NCBI RefSeq assembly: GCF_017565645.3
Contig: NZ_CP086136.1
Coordinates: 5,749,501 to 5,813,500 of the forward strand
Length of the DNA: 64,000 nt
Origin: Bradyrhizobium barranii subsp. barranii
GTDB taxonomy: Bacteria; Pseudomonadota; Alphaproteobacteria; Rhizobiales; Xanthobacteraceae
Reading direction: 5' to 3'
Under the pieces are notes generated by a model. That model was not told where the DNA came from. It saw only the letters and a list, made by a program, of their open reading frames with translations, and did not search any database. The translations under genes were made by a program, and so were the position numbers. Position 1 is the first letter of the stretch, and every line of letters begins with the position of its first letter. Of the stretch, positions 24,155-32,099 are shown one piece after another.

Positions 24155-24182
24155 TCACGGCGGTGTTGCATCAGCGCCGTGA
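24155..24182. terminator. Hairpin after the 41-residue membrane protein
   Basis: TCACGGCG (24155-24162) pairs with CGCCGTGA (24175-24182) around 12 bases, ending 24 bases after the TAA. There is no T-run, so it is a weak intrinsic terminator or an mRNA-stabilising hairpin. Confidence 0.4.
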
Positions 24183-24328
24183 TGGCCAGCTTAGCATAGC
24201 GGACTCGCAAGTCAAAATGAACGTCCATTCAGGCCACCAAACACGTCATCGTTTTTGGTGCGAATAGCATTGGACCAAACCCGCGACCTCTCGCCTTCAA
24301 TGAGATCTGAGTTCTGCGAGCATTGCGG

Positions 24329-24403
24329 TGGTGCCGGTAGGAGGGCTCGAGTCTCCGCGCTTCCGCTTACAAAACGGCTGCTCTCCATCTGAGCTATACC
24401 GGC
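24329..24403 (-). tRNA. tRNA-Thr(TGT), slightly degenerate
   Basis: 75 bases. The acceptor GCCGGTA/TACCGGC is perfect, with A73 and CCA. The D arm is TAGCTCAGATGGAGAGC. The anticodon loop TTTGTAA gives TGT. The T loop is CTCGAGC (T54 replaced by C) and one T-stem pair is lost, so function is uncertain. It is the rightmost member of the antisense array, 16 bases from an IS630-type element. Confidence 0.75.
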
Positions 24404-24851
24404 GAGAAATTTCACAAATGGCCGGGACTAGTACCCGGAATCAGAGCTGAGTGATACGGCGGCCTTTGAAACGGCGTTGACGGACCTTTTTCTTGGTCCA
24501 GACGAAGGGCTCGGCTCTGTCGTTGTATGCGTTGACGTAGGCATCGATGTGTTCCTGAAGCTGCTTGAGGCTCGTGAAGGAGGTGCCGCTGAGCGACTGC
24601 CCCTGCAAGATGGAAAACCATACTTCGACCTGATTGAGCCATGACGCACTTGTCGGCGTGAAATGAAATTGCACGTTGGGGTGGGCCTTGAGCCAGTCCT
24701 CGTTCTTTTTATGGGTGTTGAGGTTGTCGAGGATGACGTGAAGCTTGCGGTTCGGAAAAGCCGCGGTGACGCTGTTCATGAAATCGAGAAACTCGACGCG
24801 GCGCCGGCGTTTTGAATGGGTCGCGATGATCTTTCCGGTGGCGACTTCGAG

Positions 24852-26213
24852 GGGAGTGTCAGAAGTTTTGTGTAAGAGCGTCTCTGTGAGGGGTTTGCGG
24901 GGTCAGCGGACTGACCCCATGGGGTCAGTCCGCTGAGCCTGCAAAGCGCTCGCCGAACTGGATGGCAAACTGGCCCATTGCGGCCGTCCATGCAACCGGT
25001 CGTCGCCAATGGATGCCGGCATTTCTGATGGCGAGGTAAAGCAGCTTCATCGCCGCCTCGTCGTTGGGGAAGCTGCCGCGTGTTTTGATGATCTTGCGCA
25101 GCGAACGGTTCAGCGCCTCGACCGCGTTGGTGGTATAGATCATTTTGCGTATCTCCGGCGCGAAGGCGAAGAACGGAATGACGTGCTCCCACGCCCGGCG
25201 CCAGGCCGCCCCGATCGCGGGATAGCGCTTGCCCCACTCGGCTTCGAAGTCCTCGAGCCTGAGCAGAGCGGCGTCGGCATTCTCGGCATGATAGATCGCC
25301 TTGATCGAGGGAAGGATCGCCTTGCGATCCTTCCAGGACACGAAGGATAGGCTGTTGCGGATCAAATGCACGATGCAGGTCTGGACCATCGCCTTGGGAA
25401 AGACGCTGTTGATCGCCTCGGGAAAGCCCTTCAGACCGTCGACGACGGCGATCAGGATGTCGGCGACGCCGCGGTTCCTCAGATCGTTCATGACCTTGAG
25501 CCAGAATTTGGCGCCTTCGGTTTGCTCGATCCAAAGCCCGAGCACGTCTTTCTCGCCCGATGCAGTGATGCCCAGCACGACGTAGACTGCCTTGTTCTTG
25601 ACCATCCCCTCATCGCGAATCTTGACCCTGAGCGCGTCGAAGAAGACCACCGGATAGATCGCTTCCAGCGGCCGGCTCTGCCATTCGCGGACCTCGTCGA
25701 GAATCGCGTCGGTGACCTTGCTGATCAGATCGGGGGACACCTCGGTGCCGTAGAGCTCGGCCAGATGGCCCTGGATCTCCCGTACCGTCATGCCCCGCCC
25801 GTAGAGACTGATGATCTTCTCGTCGAAGCCGTCGAAGCGGGTCTGGCCCTTCGCGACGATCACCGGTTCGAACGTGCCGGCGCGGTCGCGCGGCACCTCG
25901 ATCTCGATCTCGCCGTCGTCCGTCAACAGCGCTTTGCTGCTTGTGCCGTTGCGGCTGTTGCCCGACCCGCGGCCCGCCGGGTCGCCCTTCTCATAGCCAA
26001 GGTGGTGGGTCAGCTCCGCACCCAGTGCGCGCTCCAGAAGCGCCTTCTTCAGTCGTCTGAAAAGCCCGTCTTCGCCGGCTAAGTCTTCTGGCTTGAGGCT
26101 GCCCCCGGCAAGAAGCTGGTCCAAAATCTCAGGTGAAAAATCCGTAGCCATGTGAGTCTCCTGTCAAAGGTAAACTCACAGAAACCATCTTACACCGAGT
26201 TACTGACACCCTC
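24852..26213 (-). mobile_element. IS256-family insertion sequence with 8-bp target duplication
   Basis: 1362 bases. The left end GGGAGTGTCAG...GTGTAAGA and the reversed right end GAGGGTGTCAG...GTGTAAGA form imperfect inverted repeats of about 39 bases. ACTTCGAG flanks it on both sides (24844-24851 and 26214-26221), an 8-base target duplication as expected of the family. It sits inside the IS630 transposase gene. Confidence 0.93.
24925..26151 (-). CDS. IS256-family (Mutator-type) transposase
   Basis: 408 residues. The N-terminal helical region is followed by the Mutator-type core: VVFFDALRVKIRD (first Asp), ILIAVVDGLKGFPEAI (second Asp) and MIYTTNAVEALNRSLRK with the C-terminal Glu, plus the C(2)H-like TCIVHLIRNSL. 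Full length, starting MATDFSPEILDQLL. It appears intact and could be active. Confidence 0.93.
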   Translation of the reverse strand: MATDFSPEILDQLLAGGSLKPEDLAGEDGLFRRLKKALLERALGAELTHHLGYEKGDPAGRGSGNSRNGTSSKALLTDDGEIEIEVPRDRAGTFEPVIVAKGQTRFDGFDEKIISLYGRGMTVREIQGHLAELYGTEVSPDLISKVTDAILDEVREWQSRPLEAIYPVVFFDALRVKIRDEGMVKNKAVYVVLGITASGEKDVLGLWIEQTEGAKFWLKVMNDLRNRGVADILIAVVDGLKGFPEAINSVFPKAMVQTCIVHLIRNSLSFVSWKDRKAILPSIKAIYHAENADAALLRLEDFEAEWGKRYPAIGAAWRRAWEHVIPFFAFAPEIRKMIYTTNAVEALNRSLRKIIKTRGSFPNDEAAMKLLYLAIRNAGIHWRRPVAWTAAMGQFAIQFGERFAGSAD

Positions 26214-27043
26214 ACTTCGAGCGCCGCAAACAATGTTGTGGTGCCATGCCGCTTGTAATCGTGGCTTTGGCCGGTCAAGGCGCGGCCATTGGGCAACTTC
26301 AGATAACCCTGCGCTCGCTCCAAAGCCTGGATCGAGGGCTTCTCGTCCACGCACAGCACAATGGCCTTCGCCGGCGGCGCGACATAGAGGCCGACAACAT
26401 CGGCGGCTTTGGCCGTAAAGTTCGGGTCGTTGCTCTCGCACCAGGACTTGCGAGCCACCAGGTCAATCTTGTGGCTGCGCAGGAACCGCCAGACATATTG
26501 GACATCGACATCGCCCAGCGCCTCGGCCAGCAGGGGGCCGGTCCAGCGCGCAAACCCTTGCGGTGGCGGCTTATCCAGCAGCTTCAGAATCCGCTTGTCG
26601 GTCGTCTTCGTATAGATCGGCTGCTTGCCAGGCCGCGGCTTGTCTTGCAGCCCTTCAAGGCCATGGTCGGCATAGCGATGCCGCCAAAGGCTGACAATCC
26701 GCGGCTGGACCCCAACTTCCTTGGCGATCGACCGGGTGCTGCGCCCATCCGCCGCCAACAGAACTATCCGCGCCCGCTTCAAATCGCGCTGCAACGTCAC
26801 CGGTGAGCGACAGCACGCCTCAAGCACCTTGCGATCTTTCCTCGAAAGGTGGACTTCTCTTGCTTCGGGTATCATCCCGACCTTGAATCACGACTCACGT
26901 TCCAAGAAAAGTGGGTACTAGCCCGGCCAACAAAGAAACATCCGCTGCCTGAAACCACCGTTTGCCGCTCCACTGAAGGAGACCGGTACCGGTCAGCGGG
27001 TTGCCTTATGTCCTCGCAGGGGCAACCATCCTGAAGTCGAAAG

Positions 27044-27238
27044 TCACGTCATGCCGCGCGCGGCCGGCGCGTCGGCGCCTGGCTGAGTTCGGTTGAGATA
27101 GTCGAGATAGATCTTGCGGGCCTCAGCCTCGGAGATGCGCCGGCGCGCCACGACGGTGCGCACGAAGGCGAGCGCAACCGGTGACGAGAACGTCCGGTCG
27201 TCGCGCTTCTCGAGTCCTGGATTGGTCTGGTGGGTCAC
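27044..27238 (-). CDS. Small phage-region protein, minus strand
   Basis: 64 residues from GTG 27238: THQTNPGLEKRDDRTFSSPV then RTVVARRRISEAEARKIYLD. The helical, basic C-terminal half could bind nucleic acid. A 7-bp hairpin (27246-27265) lies just upstream. It is the only gene seen in 26930-27470 and is transcribed against its neighbours. Confidence 0.4.
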   Translation of the reverse strand: MTHQTNPGLEKRDDRTFSSPVALAFVRTVVARRRISEAEARKIYLDYLNRTQPGADAPAARGMT

Positions 27239-27245
27239 TGCCCGT

Positions 27246-27265
27246 CTCCGCCTGATTTGGCGGAG
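27246..27265 (-). promoter_or_regulatory. Hairpin upstream of the small minus-strand gene
   Basis: CTCCGCC (27246-27252) pairs with GGCGGAG (27259-27265) around TGATTT. It lies eight bases before the GTG at 27238 and may hide or regulate that start. Confidence 0.35.
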
Positions 27266-27479
27266 GGGAAGGATTCCCGGCCGCCTTACGCTCTTGCTAT
27301 GGATGTCCCGAGATTTTCGGGCGTCAGATAGCTCGGACCTTGCTTCGTCACGGACATGCGCGACCAATCACACGGCCGAATAAACGGCAGTGCGGTGGCG
27401 GCCTTCGCGACGATATGTGAGCGCAAGCTCAACATGGTTTCGGTCCTCGGAGCGCCGAAGCATTGTTCGGCGGGATTCA

Positions 27480-27590
27480 ATGGGGCAGCCTTATGCGCAG
27501 CAGTTTCCGAATCCGTCAAGGGCTCGCGAGCGGAAAAGTTTCATCGACCTCCGCGAGTGGCCACGGGATGCGGTACCGAAGGCCAACTAA
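27480..27590 (+). CDS. Possible 36-residue phage protein
   Basis: MGQPYAQQFPNPSRARERKS then FIDLREWPRDAVPKAN, Arg- and Pro-rich. The distance to the next gene (57 bases) and the amino-acid pattern fit the many small genes of this block, but the ribosome-binding site is poor. Low confidence. Confidence 0.3.
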   Translation: MGQPYAQQFPNPSRARERKSFIDLREWPRDAVPKAN

Positions 27591-27646
27591 TCACCACAAG
27601 ATATTGAGGATTCGACTCCGGCCGGGCTGACGGCATAATTCGTCGC

Positions 27647-28087
27647 ATGACCGAGCCAATCCTCACCCGCAAGCCGCACGACAACCCGCACCAGGAAGGT
27701 TGGGACGTCTATTACGGTGATGTCCGCATCGGCAATATCAGCACGCGCGCCGGCGTGCCGAAGGATGTGGACCAGTGGGGATGGAGACTCGGCTTCTACC
27801 CAGGGACGGACGTCGGCGCCGGCAGCAACGGCACAGGCGAGAGCTTCGAAGAATGCCGAGCGGACTTCGAGCGTGCATGGCTGAAACTGAAGCCAACGAT
27901 CACGGATGCCGATTACGAGCGCTGGCGCACCGAGCGCGACGACACGGCATGGAAATATCGCATGTGGAGCGAGAAGCGACTGCTGCCGACACAGACACGC
28001 GACGATCGATCGCGCTGCTTCTGCGGCGTCATACTCACCAACGCCAGCATTCCGGGCCACGTCCGGACCGCGCACACCGAGGGATAG
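27647..28087 (+). CDS. Phage hypothetical protein with C-terminal zinc-finger-like motif
   Basis: 146 residues. The N-terminal beta-rich domain (GWDVYYGDVRIGNISTRAG, WGWRLGFYPGTD) is widespread in rhizobial genomes and prophages. The C-terminus CFCGVILTNASIPGHVRTAH has a C-x-C...H...H pattern like a C2H2 finger. DNA binding is possible. It is followed seven bases later by a broken gene. Confidence 0.6.
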   Translation: MTEPILTRKPHDNPHQEGWDVYYGDVRIGNISTRAGVPKDVDQWGWRLGFYPGTDVGAGSNGTGESFEECRADFERAWLKLKPTITDADYERWRTERDDTAWKYRMWSEKRLLPTQTRDDRSRCFCGVILTNASIPGHVRTAHTEG

Positions 28088-28094
28088 GAGCGAA

Positions 28095-28344
28095 ATGAGC
28101 AAGTTCACCGAGAACAGGCCCTATGCCAAGCCAGAGGCGGCAGCCAGACGCCTGCTCGAGATTTGCCGCGAGGTCGAGCCGAAGCAGGACGGCCGCATTC
28201 ACATCGAGAAAATCAATTCCGCGACAAGGGTTCGGCTAATACGCGGCCGGCCTGGAACTGCTGAAGGAGCGGCAGGCGATCTTCTACCACGAGAGCGGAA
28301 CCTACGTCCGGGTTCTGGATGGCGCGGACTCGCTTTTCGACTGA
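28095..28344 (+). pseudogene. Small winged-helix-like phage protein, degraded
   Basis: It starts MSKFTENRPYAKPEAAARRL and continues LEICREVEPKQDGRIHIEKI. A lost frame follows; the remaining part, GLELLKERQAIFYHESGTYV ending ADSLFD at 28344, is in the next frame and would also pass a TAA (28242-28244) where a sense codon is expected. Frame change plus nonsense codon show genuine decay, not only a sequencing slip. Intact relatives would be about 85 residues. Confidence 0.6.
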
Positions 28345-28371
28345 CCGGGCCCTACCTTAAAACCCGGTCAG
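28341..28371. promoter_or_regulatory. 9-bp inverted repeat before the gene at 28385
   Basis: CTGACCGGG (28341-28349) and CCCGGTCAG (28363-28371) pair exactly around 13 bases, 14 bases upstream of the ATG at 28385. No T-run. It may be an operator or a leader hairpin. Confidence 0.4.
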
Positions 28372-28384
28372 TGGAGTTCTGCGT

Positions 28385-28732
28385 ATGGCCTCGCCCTCAA
28401 TTATTCCGAACGATCGGCTCGACAAGGACTTCTACCTGGTCCTCGAGGAGTTCCGCGATGGCGTTGCTTTTCGCGAGACCGATGAAGGCATCGACCACGC
28501 TACGCTGATCAGCGACCTTCTTGCCGGCCAGTATGACCAAGTGCTGCGCGTCGTCGCCTTCAACCCGGTCGAGGGCTGGTCGCGCGATGTTTCCGAGGAC
28601 GTCGCCCGCGAGCTCGAACGGCGCATCGGCGCGGAGGCACTCGATGTGCCCGAGGTCATCCAGGGCTTTATTGAAGACACTGGGCCGCCGGCCGTGCAGC
28701 TCAGCCTGCCGCTGCGAACGCTCACACCATGA
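28385..28732 (+). CDS. Phage hypothetical protein
   Basis: 115 residues. FYLVLEEFRDGVAFRETDEG then LISDLLAGQYDQVLRVVAFN and a helical tail (VSEDVARELERRIG). Proteins with this sequence style are common in Bradyrhizobium prophages. It overlaps the next start by four bases (ATGA). Function unknown. Confidence 0.6.
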   Translation: MASPSIIPNDRLDKDFYLVLEEFRDGVAFRETDEGIDHATLISDLLAGQYDQVLRVVAFNPVEGWSRDVSEDVARELERRIGAEALDVPEVIQGFIEDTGPPAVQLSLPLRTLTP

Positions 28733-28926
28733 GATGTCAGCCCTGCGACGATGTCGGCTGGGTTTGCGAGAACCATCCCGACCGGCCCTGGCTCGGCGAG
28801 CGCGCCTGCAACTGCGGCGGTGCTGGCATGCCCTGCCCGACCTGCAATTGTCCGGCGGAGGGCGAGACGCCCCGTATGCCCGACGGCTTCAGGGTCGAGG
28901 TCGACAAGAACGGCTGGCGAAACTGA
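28729..28926 (+). CDS. Small Cys-rich (zinc-binding) phage protein
   Basis: 65 residues with many cysteines: MRCQPCDDVGWVCE, ERACNCGGAGMPCPTCNCP. The CxxCxGxG-like arrangement resembles a DnaJ-type zinc centre. Overlaps the preceding gene. Function unknown. Confidence 0.65.
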   Translation: MRCQPCDDVGWVCENHPDRPWLGERACNCGGAGMPCPTCNCPAEGETPRMPDGFRVEVDKNGWRN

Positions 28927-28963
28927 ATGGACGCCTCGGCGGTGCCGAGCCCTGGAGCCCGAT

Positions 28964-29188
28964 CTACATCTGCCAGACGGTCGCCTCCTCGTGAGTCCAC
29001 GCGGCGTAGAGCGCGCGGATCGTCTTGAGGCGATCATGGTAGCCTGGCGGCTGGCCGGCCTTGATGTAGCGGGCCTGAACACGGAGAGACCAGCGGGCCA
29101 TCGACGCGCCGAGCCGCTGCGCCATCACCCACGCGACCCCGGCGACGACAGCGATGACGATGCCGTAAGCGACTATCTCGGGCAACAT
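28964..29188 (-). CDS. Small membrane protein, minus strand
   Basis: 74 residues from ATG 29188 (MLPEIVAYGIVIAVVAGVAW), one N-terminal transmembrane helix and a basic cytoplasmic helix. An upstream TTG start is possible, but GAAGGG is better placed for this ATG. It is opposed to the flanking plus-strand genes. Confidence 0.45.
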   Translation of the reverse strand: MLPEIVAYGIVIAVVAGVAWVMAQRLGASMARWSLRVQARYIKAGQPPGYHDRLKTIRALYAAWTHEEATVWQM

Positions 29189-29346
29189 TCCAAACCCTTC
29201 AATCAAAAGGGTGCAACTAATGCGCGTGGAGCGTCGCTGTCTATCGGTATTTGTACTGACGGCTGATCGGCGTCGATAGACTTTGGGCGGAGGCGCCCGG
29301 CAAGGCGGCCCTTTCTTCTGGGGGATTCACACCCTATCTGCACCTC

Positions 29347-29944
29347 ATGCGTACCGCGTTCGAATTCTGCCGCCCGAAGCTGGCGAAGGTCGTACCCTCA
29401 GGCCCCGACTGGATCCACGAAGTCAAATACGACGGTTACCGCGGGCGTGTGATCCGCGACGGCGACGACGTCAAGCTGCTCTCCAAGGCCGGCCTCGATT
29501 GGACTTGGCGCTTCCCCTGGATCGTCGAGACGGCCAAAAAGATGAAGCCGAGCCGCTTCGCGATCGACGGCGAGATCTGCGTGCTTGATGTCCAAGGCAT
29601 CTCCGACTTCAACGCCTTGCACTCCGGAAAGCACAACGAGGAGGCTCAACTCTACGCCTTCGACGTGATCGCGCTGGATGGTACCGACCTCCGCGACGAG
29701 CCCCTCGCTGCGCGCAAGCGCAAGCTGGCCGACTTGCTGCGCCGCCGGCCCGATGGGATCTTTGCGGCGCCGTTTGAGCCCGGCGCCATCGGCCCCGGCC
29801 TATTCGAGGCGGCATGCCGCATGGGGCTCGAGGGGCTCGTCTCAAAGCACCGGGAACGCCGGTACCGGCCCCGCACGCGACTGGGTGAAGGTAAAGAACC
29901 GCGCCCATCCCGCCTTCCGGCGCGTCTCGGACCAATTCGGCTAG
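29347..29944 (+). pseudogene. Minimal LigD-type ATP-dependent DNA ligase, frame-shifted before motif V
   Basis: Nucleotidyltransferase domain only. Motif I is WIHEVKYDGYRGR (Lys nucleophile), motif III is RFAIDGEICVLD and motif IV is EGLVSKHRERRYR. Motif V (DWVKVKN) lies in the next frame and ends RRVSDQF at 29944. One extra base near 29860 breaks the gene. Otherwise the frame reads 70 unrelated residues past the end. An intact product would be about 199 residues, the usual size of these short ligases. It was probably a phage repair or nick-sealing ligase. Confidence 0.8.
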
Positions 29945-29956
29945 AATTTTGGGCAC

Positions 29957-29990
29957 AAAAAAAGCCCCGCAACCCTCTCGGGCTGCGGGG
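29957..29990 (-). terminator. Intrinsic terminator of the minus-strand late block
   Basis: CCCCGCA (29965-29971) pairs with TGCGGGG (29984-29990), with an inner CCC/GGG. A run of seven A (29957-29963) becomes the T tract on the minus strand. It ends the operon that runs from about 46.5 kb down to 30.1 kb. Confidence 0.85.
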
Positions 29991-30086
29991 TGGAGGTCCA
30001 AGGATGGGAGTGATGCTTGCGCATCGCCCCAGGGTCTGCCGGCGCCGAAAGACGCAGCAGCTTTTACAGCGCGGGCATGCGCTGTA

Positions 30087-30434
30087 TCAGTCGAAGTGGT
30101 CGATCAAGTGCGGCGGGATCGGCGGCATATCCACGAGATCGGTTCGGTGATGCCAACTGTCGGCGAAGAATTGGAGTTTGCCCTCGCTGACGATGTAGTG
30201 GCAGGTGCCGTCGACGGTCTTGCCGTCCTTGTCGCGGACCCAGTCACCGGTCCAGCGACCATCCTCGACCAGGATCAACTTGCCGCCGTGCTTGAAGCTC
30301 GGATGGAATGTCGGCCGCTCGAGATTACCGTTGAACGCCCAGCCGTCGGGAAGCATATGCATGCGCTCGCAGGCCGGGCACCAATGCATGAAGCCGCTGC
30401 GGCCGCGGCGAAGGATCGCGCTGACCTGGCTCAT
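30087..30434 (-). CDS. DUF6527-like phage protein
   Basis: 115 residues. HWCPACERMHMLP, then FNGNLERPTFHPSFKHGGKL, and CHYIVSEGKLQFFADSWHH. The conserved Cys/His and the C-H-Y-x-V...G-x-L-x-F-x-x-D-S-x-H ending match the DUF6527 family of phage small proteins. Function unknown. Start and stop overlap the upstream gene (TAATG). Confidence 0.7.
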   Translation of the reverse strand: MSQVSAILRRGRSGFMHWCPACERMHMLPDGWAFNGNLERPTFHPSFKHGGKLILVEDGRWTGDWVRDKDGKTVDGTCHYIVSEGKLQFFADSWHHRTDLVDMPPIPPHLIDHFD

Positions 30435-30943
30435 TACGTCATCGACCCCGGCATGAAGCAGCGGATCGATGGACCCTGGTATCCCCAGATCGGCCAGACC
30501 ATGGTGCGGCCGGCGCGGTTCGGTACCGTAATCAGCGCCGCATCCGGCACATCAACCCAGATCAAGACGTTCTTGTCGGCCTCCTCGTTCGAGCGCGGGA
30601 TCCGGACGCGATACCGGCCGTCCCTGCTCTCCCAATCTGCATCGGAGATCGCGTAGCCGTCAGCGTCAGAGCAGCACGGTCCAAGGGCAGATCGCAGCGT
30701 GTCGAACCACGGCTTGAGTGGCGATTCAGCATATCGGCTGCCGACCGCCCGCGCGTTGCTTATGGTCGACACCATCAGCAATATACTGACCAGAAGAAGC
30801 GCGCCGACGCCGCCCATTAGCACGAAGAAGCGAATTCCAACCTTCCTCATCGCCAACAAGCGCACCGCCATCAGCACAAAGACAAAGGCCAGGACAACGG
30901 CCATCGCCATCCACACCCAAAACGGGTCCATGAGATCCACCAT
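30434..30943 (-). CDS. Phage membrane protein
   Basis: 169 residues starting MVDLMDPFWVWMAMAVV, with two N-terminal membrane helices (about 8-28 and 37-58) and a soluble domain. The soluble part reads LRSALGPCCSDADGYAISDA, then RVRIPRS and a conserved end NRAGRTMVWPIWGYQGPSIR. Such proteins are frequent near the end of rhizobial phage late operons. The ATG at 30943 overlaps the upstream stop (TGATG) and is preferred over longer starts. Confidence 0.6.
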   Translation of the reverse strand: MVDLMDPFWVWMAMAVVLAFVFVLMAVRLLAMRKVGIRFFVLMGGVGALLLVSILLMVSTISNARAVGSRYAESPLKPWFDTLRSALGPCCSDADGYAISDADWESRDGRYRVRIPRSNEEADKNVLIWVDVPDAALITVPNRAGRTMVWPIWGYQGPSIRCFMPGSMT

Positions 30944-31314
30944 CAGAAAAAGGAAAACGAGATCGCAATCGCGATCGCGAACAACACCGAGCCGATCCAG
31001 ACGTTGCGGCCCCAGTGATCGGGCGCGAAGACCCGAATGACGCAGATGATACCAAGGATCGTAGTAACGGCTCCGACGTGCAGAACCGGCTTCCCGACGA
31101 TCACGGGCGATGAGTGAAGCCACCACCAAATCCGGCCAGTTATGATCGACATTCCCGTGACCAGAACGAAAATGGAAATGCCGGCCTGCAACCGCATGCG
31201 CTCGAAGCCGTTCTGCTTGATCTCGCGCGCGATGTAGAGACCGAACATGAAAACGGCGAAGACGAGCAGAACGAAAAGCGTTCCGAAGGTCCCCTCAAGC
31301 GATCGCGACATCAT
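30943..31314 (-). CDS. Phage membrane protein, about four helices
   Basis: 123 residues, almost wholly hydrophobic (about 8-28, 43-62, 73-92, 100-122) with short charged loops (REIKQNGFERMRL). It lies in an overlapping run of membrane proteins after the lysis genes and might contribute to lysis or superinfection exclusion. No family recognised. Confidence 0.55.
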   Translation of the reverse strand: MMSRSLEGTFGTLFVLLVFAVFMFGLYIAREIKQNGFERMRLQAGISIFVLVTGMSIITGRIWWWLHSSPVIVGKPVLHVGAVTTILGIICVIRVFAPDHWGRNVWIGSVLFAIAIAISFSFF

Positions 31315-31595
31315 CTCACCCGTCCCCTTCTCTCTGCCGTGCCCATCGATTTCATGTCGTGGACCAGGCCGGCCAGGACATCTGGATTGTTGGCCGTCTC
31401 GCTCGACGACCGCGAGTACGCGATTGACTCCTTGAGCTTGCCTTGTGCTTCCCTCACGCCGGCGGGCATCGCCTTGATGCGATCCATCGCGGCGCCGTGG
31501 TCGCGGAGCACGTTCTCGGCTTCCGCCTGATCAACCTCCTCGATATCGAACGGGGAAAGTATTCTCAGCTTGCGCAGGATCGATCGGAAACTCAT
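31311..31595 (-). CDS. Small phage protein
   Basis: 94 residues (MSFRSILRKLRILSPFDIEE...), helical and charged (QAEAENVLRDHGAAMDRIKA). It overlaps both neighbours by four bases, so it is certainly part of the operon. No family recognised. Confidence 0.55.
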   Translation of the reverse strand: MSFRSILRKLRILSPFDIEEVDQAEAENVLRDHGAAMDRIKAMPAGVREAQGKLKESIAYSRSSSETANNPDVLAGLVHDMKSMGTAERRGRVR

Positions 31596-32080
31596 CGGGT
31601 CCTCCGCGCTGCCAACACCTCGAGTTTTACCCTCACGTCCGATATGCCAGTGACCGCTGCCTGGCTCGCGTTTCTGGCCTCGGCCACCATCGCGGTGTTC
31701 ACGCGCACTGCATCAGCATGTGATGCGAACGCGGTCGCGAGATCCTTCAGCTTCTCGATGTTCCCGTCGTGGTAGAATTCGATCCGCTGGTTGACCATCT
31801 CGAAAGCCTGCGCCTGAGCCTTGATCGCCTCCGCGAGCTCTTGCGTCACCCTGTTCCGCTCGTCGGTCGAGTCCGCCACCTTGGTGAGAGCCGTGTTGTT
31901 GCTCTCGATCAGCTTGATGACGGCCAAGCTCTCGGCGCGCCGCTCGATGTGGAGTTTGGTATTCTGCTTGAAGAGATAGACGATGGCGCCGACCAACGCC
32001 GTGACGACGGTCATTAGGACCGCTATCGCGGCGCCGGCCGGTCCCATGCCTGCGAGCGCTGTTGTCACAACGTCAGCCAT
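31592..32080 (-). CDS. Membrane-anchored coiled-coil phage protein
   Basis: 162 residues. One N-terminal helix (about 17-37, GAAIAVLMTVVTALVGAIVY) is followed by a long predicted coiled coil (ERRAESLAVIKLIESNNTAL onward). The topology resembles inner-membrane spanin-like or holin-associated proteins, and the gene lies in the lysis area, but no signature is decisive. Confidence 0.55.
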   Translation of the reverse strand: MADVVTTALAGMGPAGAAIAVLMTVVTALVGAIVYLFKQNTKLHIERRAESLAVIKLIESNNTALTKVADSTDERNRVTQELAEAIKAQAQAFEMVNQRIEFYHDGNIEKLKDLATAFASHADAVRVNTAMVAEARNASQAAVTGISDVRVKLEVLAARRTR

Positions 32081-32099
32081 CCGGCTGGCCCTCGCTCAA

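Larger units (their letters stand above)
24441..26875 (-). pseudogene. IS630 transposase, split by IS256
   Basis: The N-terminal part (26875 down to 26214) has helix-turn-helix segments (RSIAKEVGVQPRIVSLWRHR) and IVLCVDEKPSIQALER, carrying the first catalytic Asp. The C-terminal part (24851 down to 24441) reads EVATGKIIATHSKRRRRVEF, then HVILDNLNTHK (second Asp) and SWLNQVEVWF (Glu). The two join in frame when the IS256 and one 8-base duplication are removed, giving about 355 residues. It is inactive as it stands. Confidence 0.9.
24419..26929 (-). mobile_element. IS630-family element interrupted by an IS256-family element
   Basis: The ends TGGCCGGGACTAGTACCC (24419) and, reversed from 26929, TGGCCGGGCTAGTACCC are near-identical inverted repeats. 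It contains one transposase gene on the minus strand, split by an IS256-type element at 24852-26213. The TA target duplication typical of the family is not evident. Confidence 0.85.

Noticed and set aside
27250..27480. Plus-strand genes in the gap after the IS elements
   Set aside because: Open frames here lack ribosome-binding sites and protein-like sequence; only the 36-residue frame at 27480 was kept, at low confidence.
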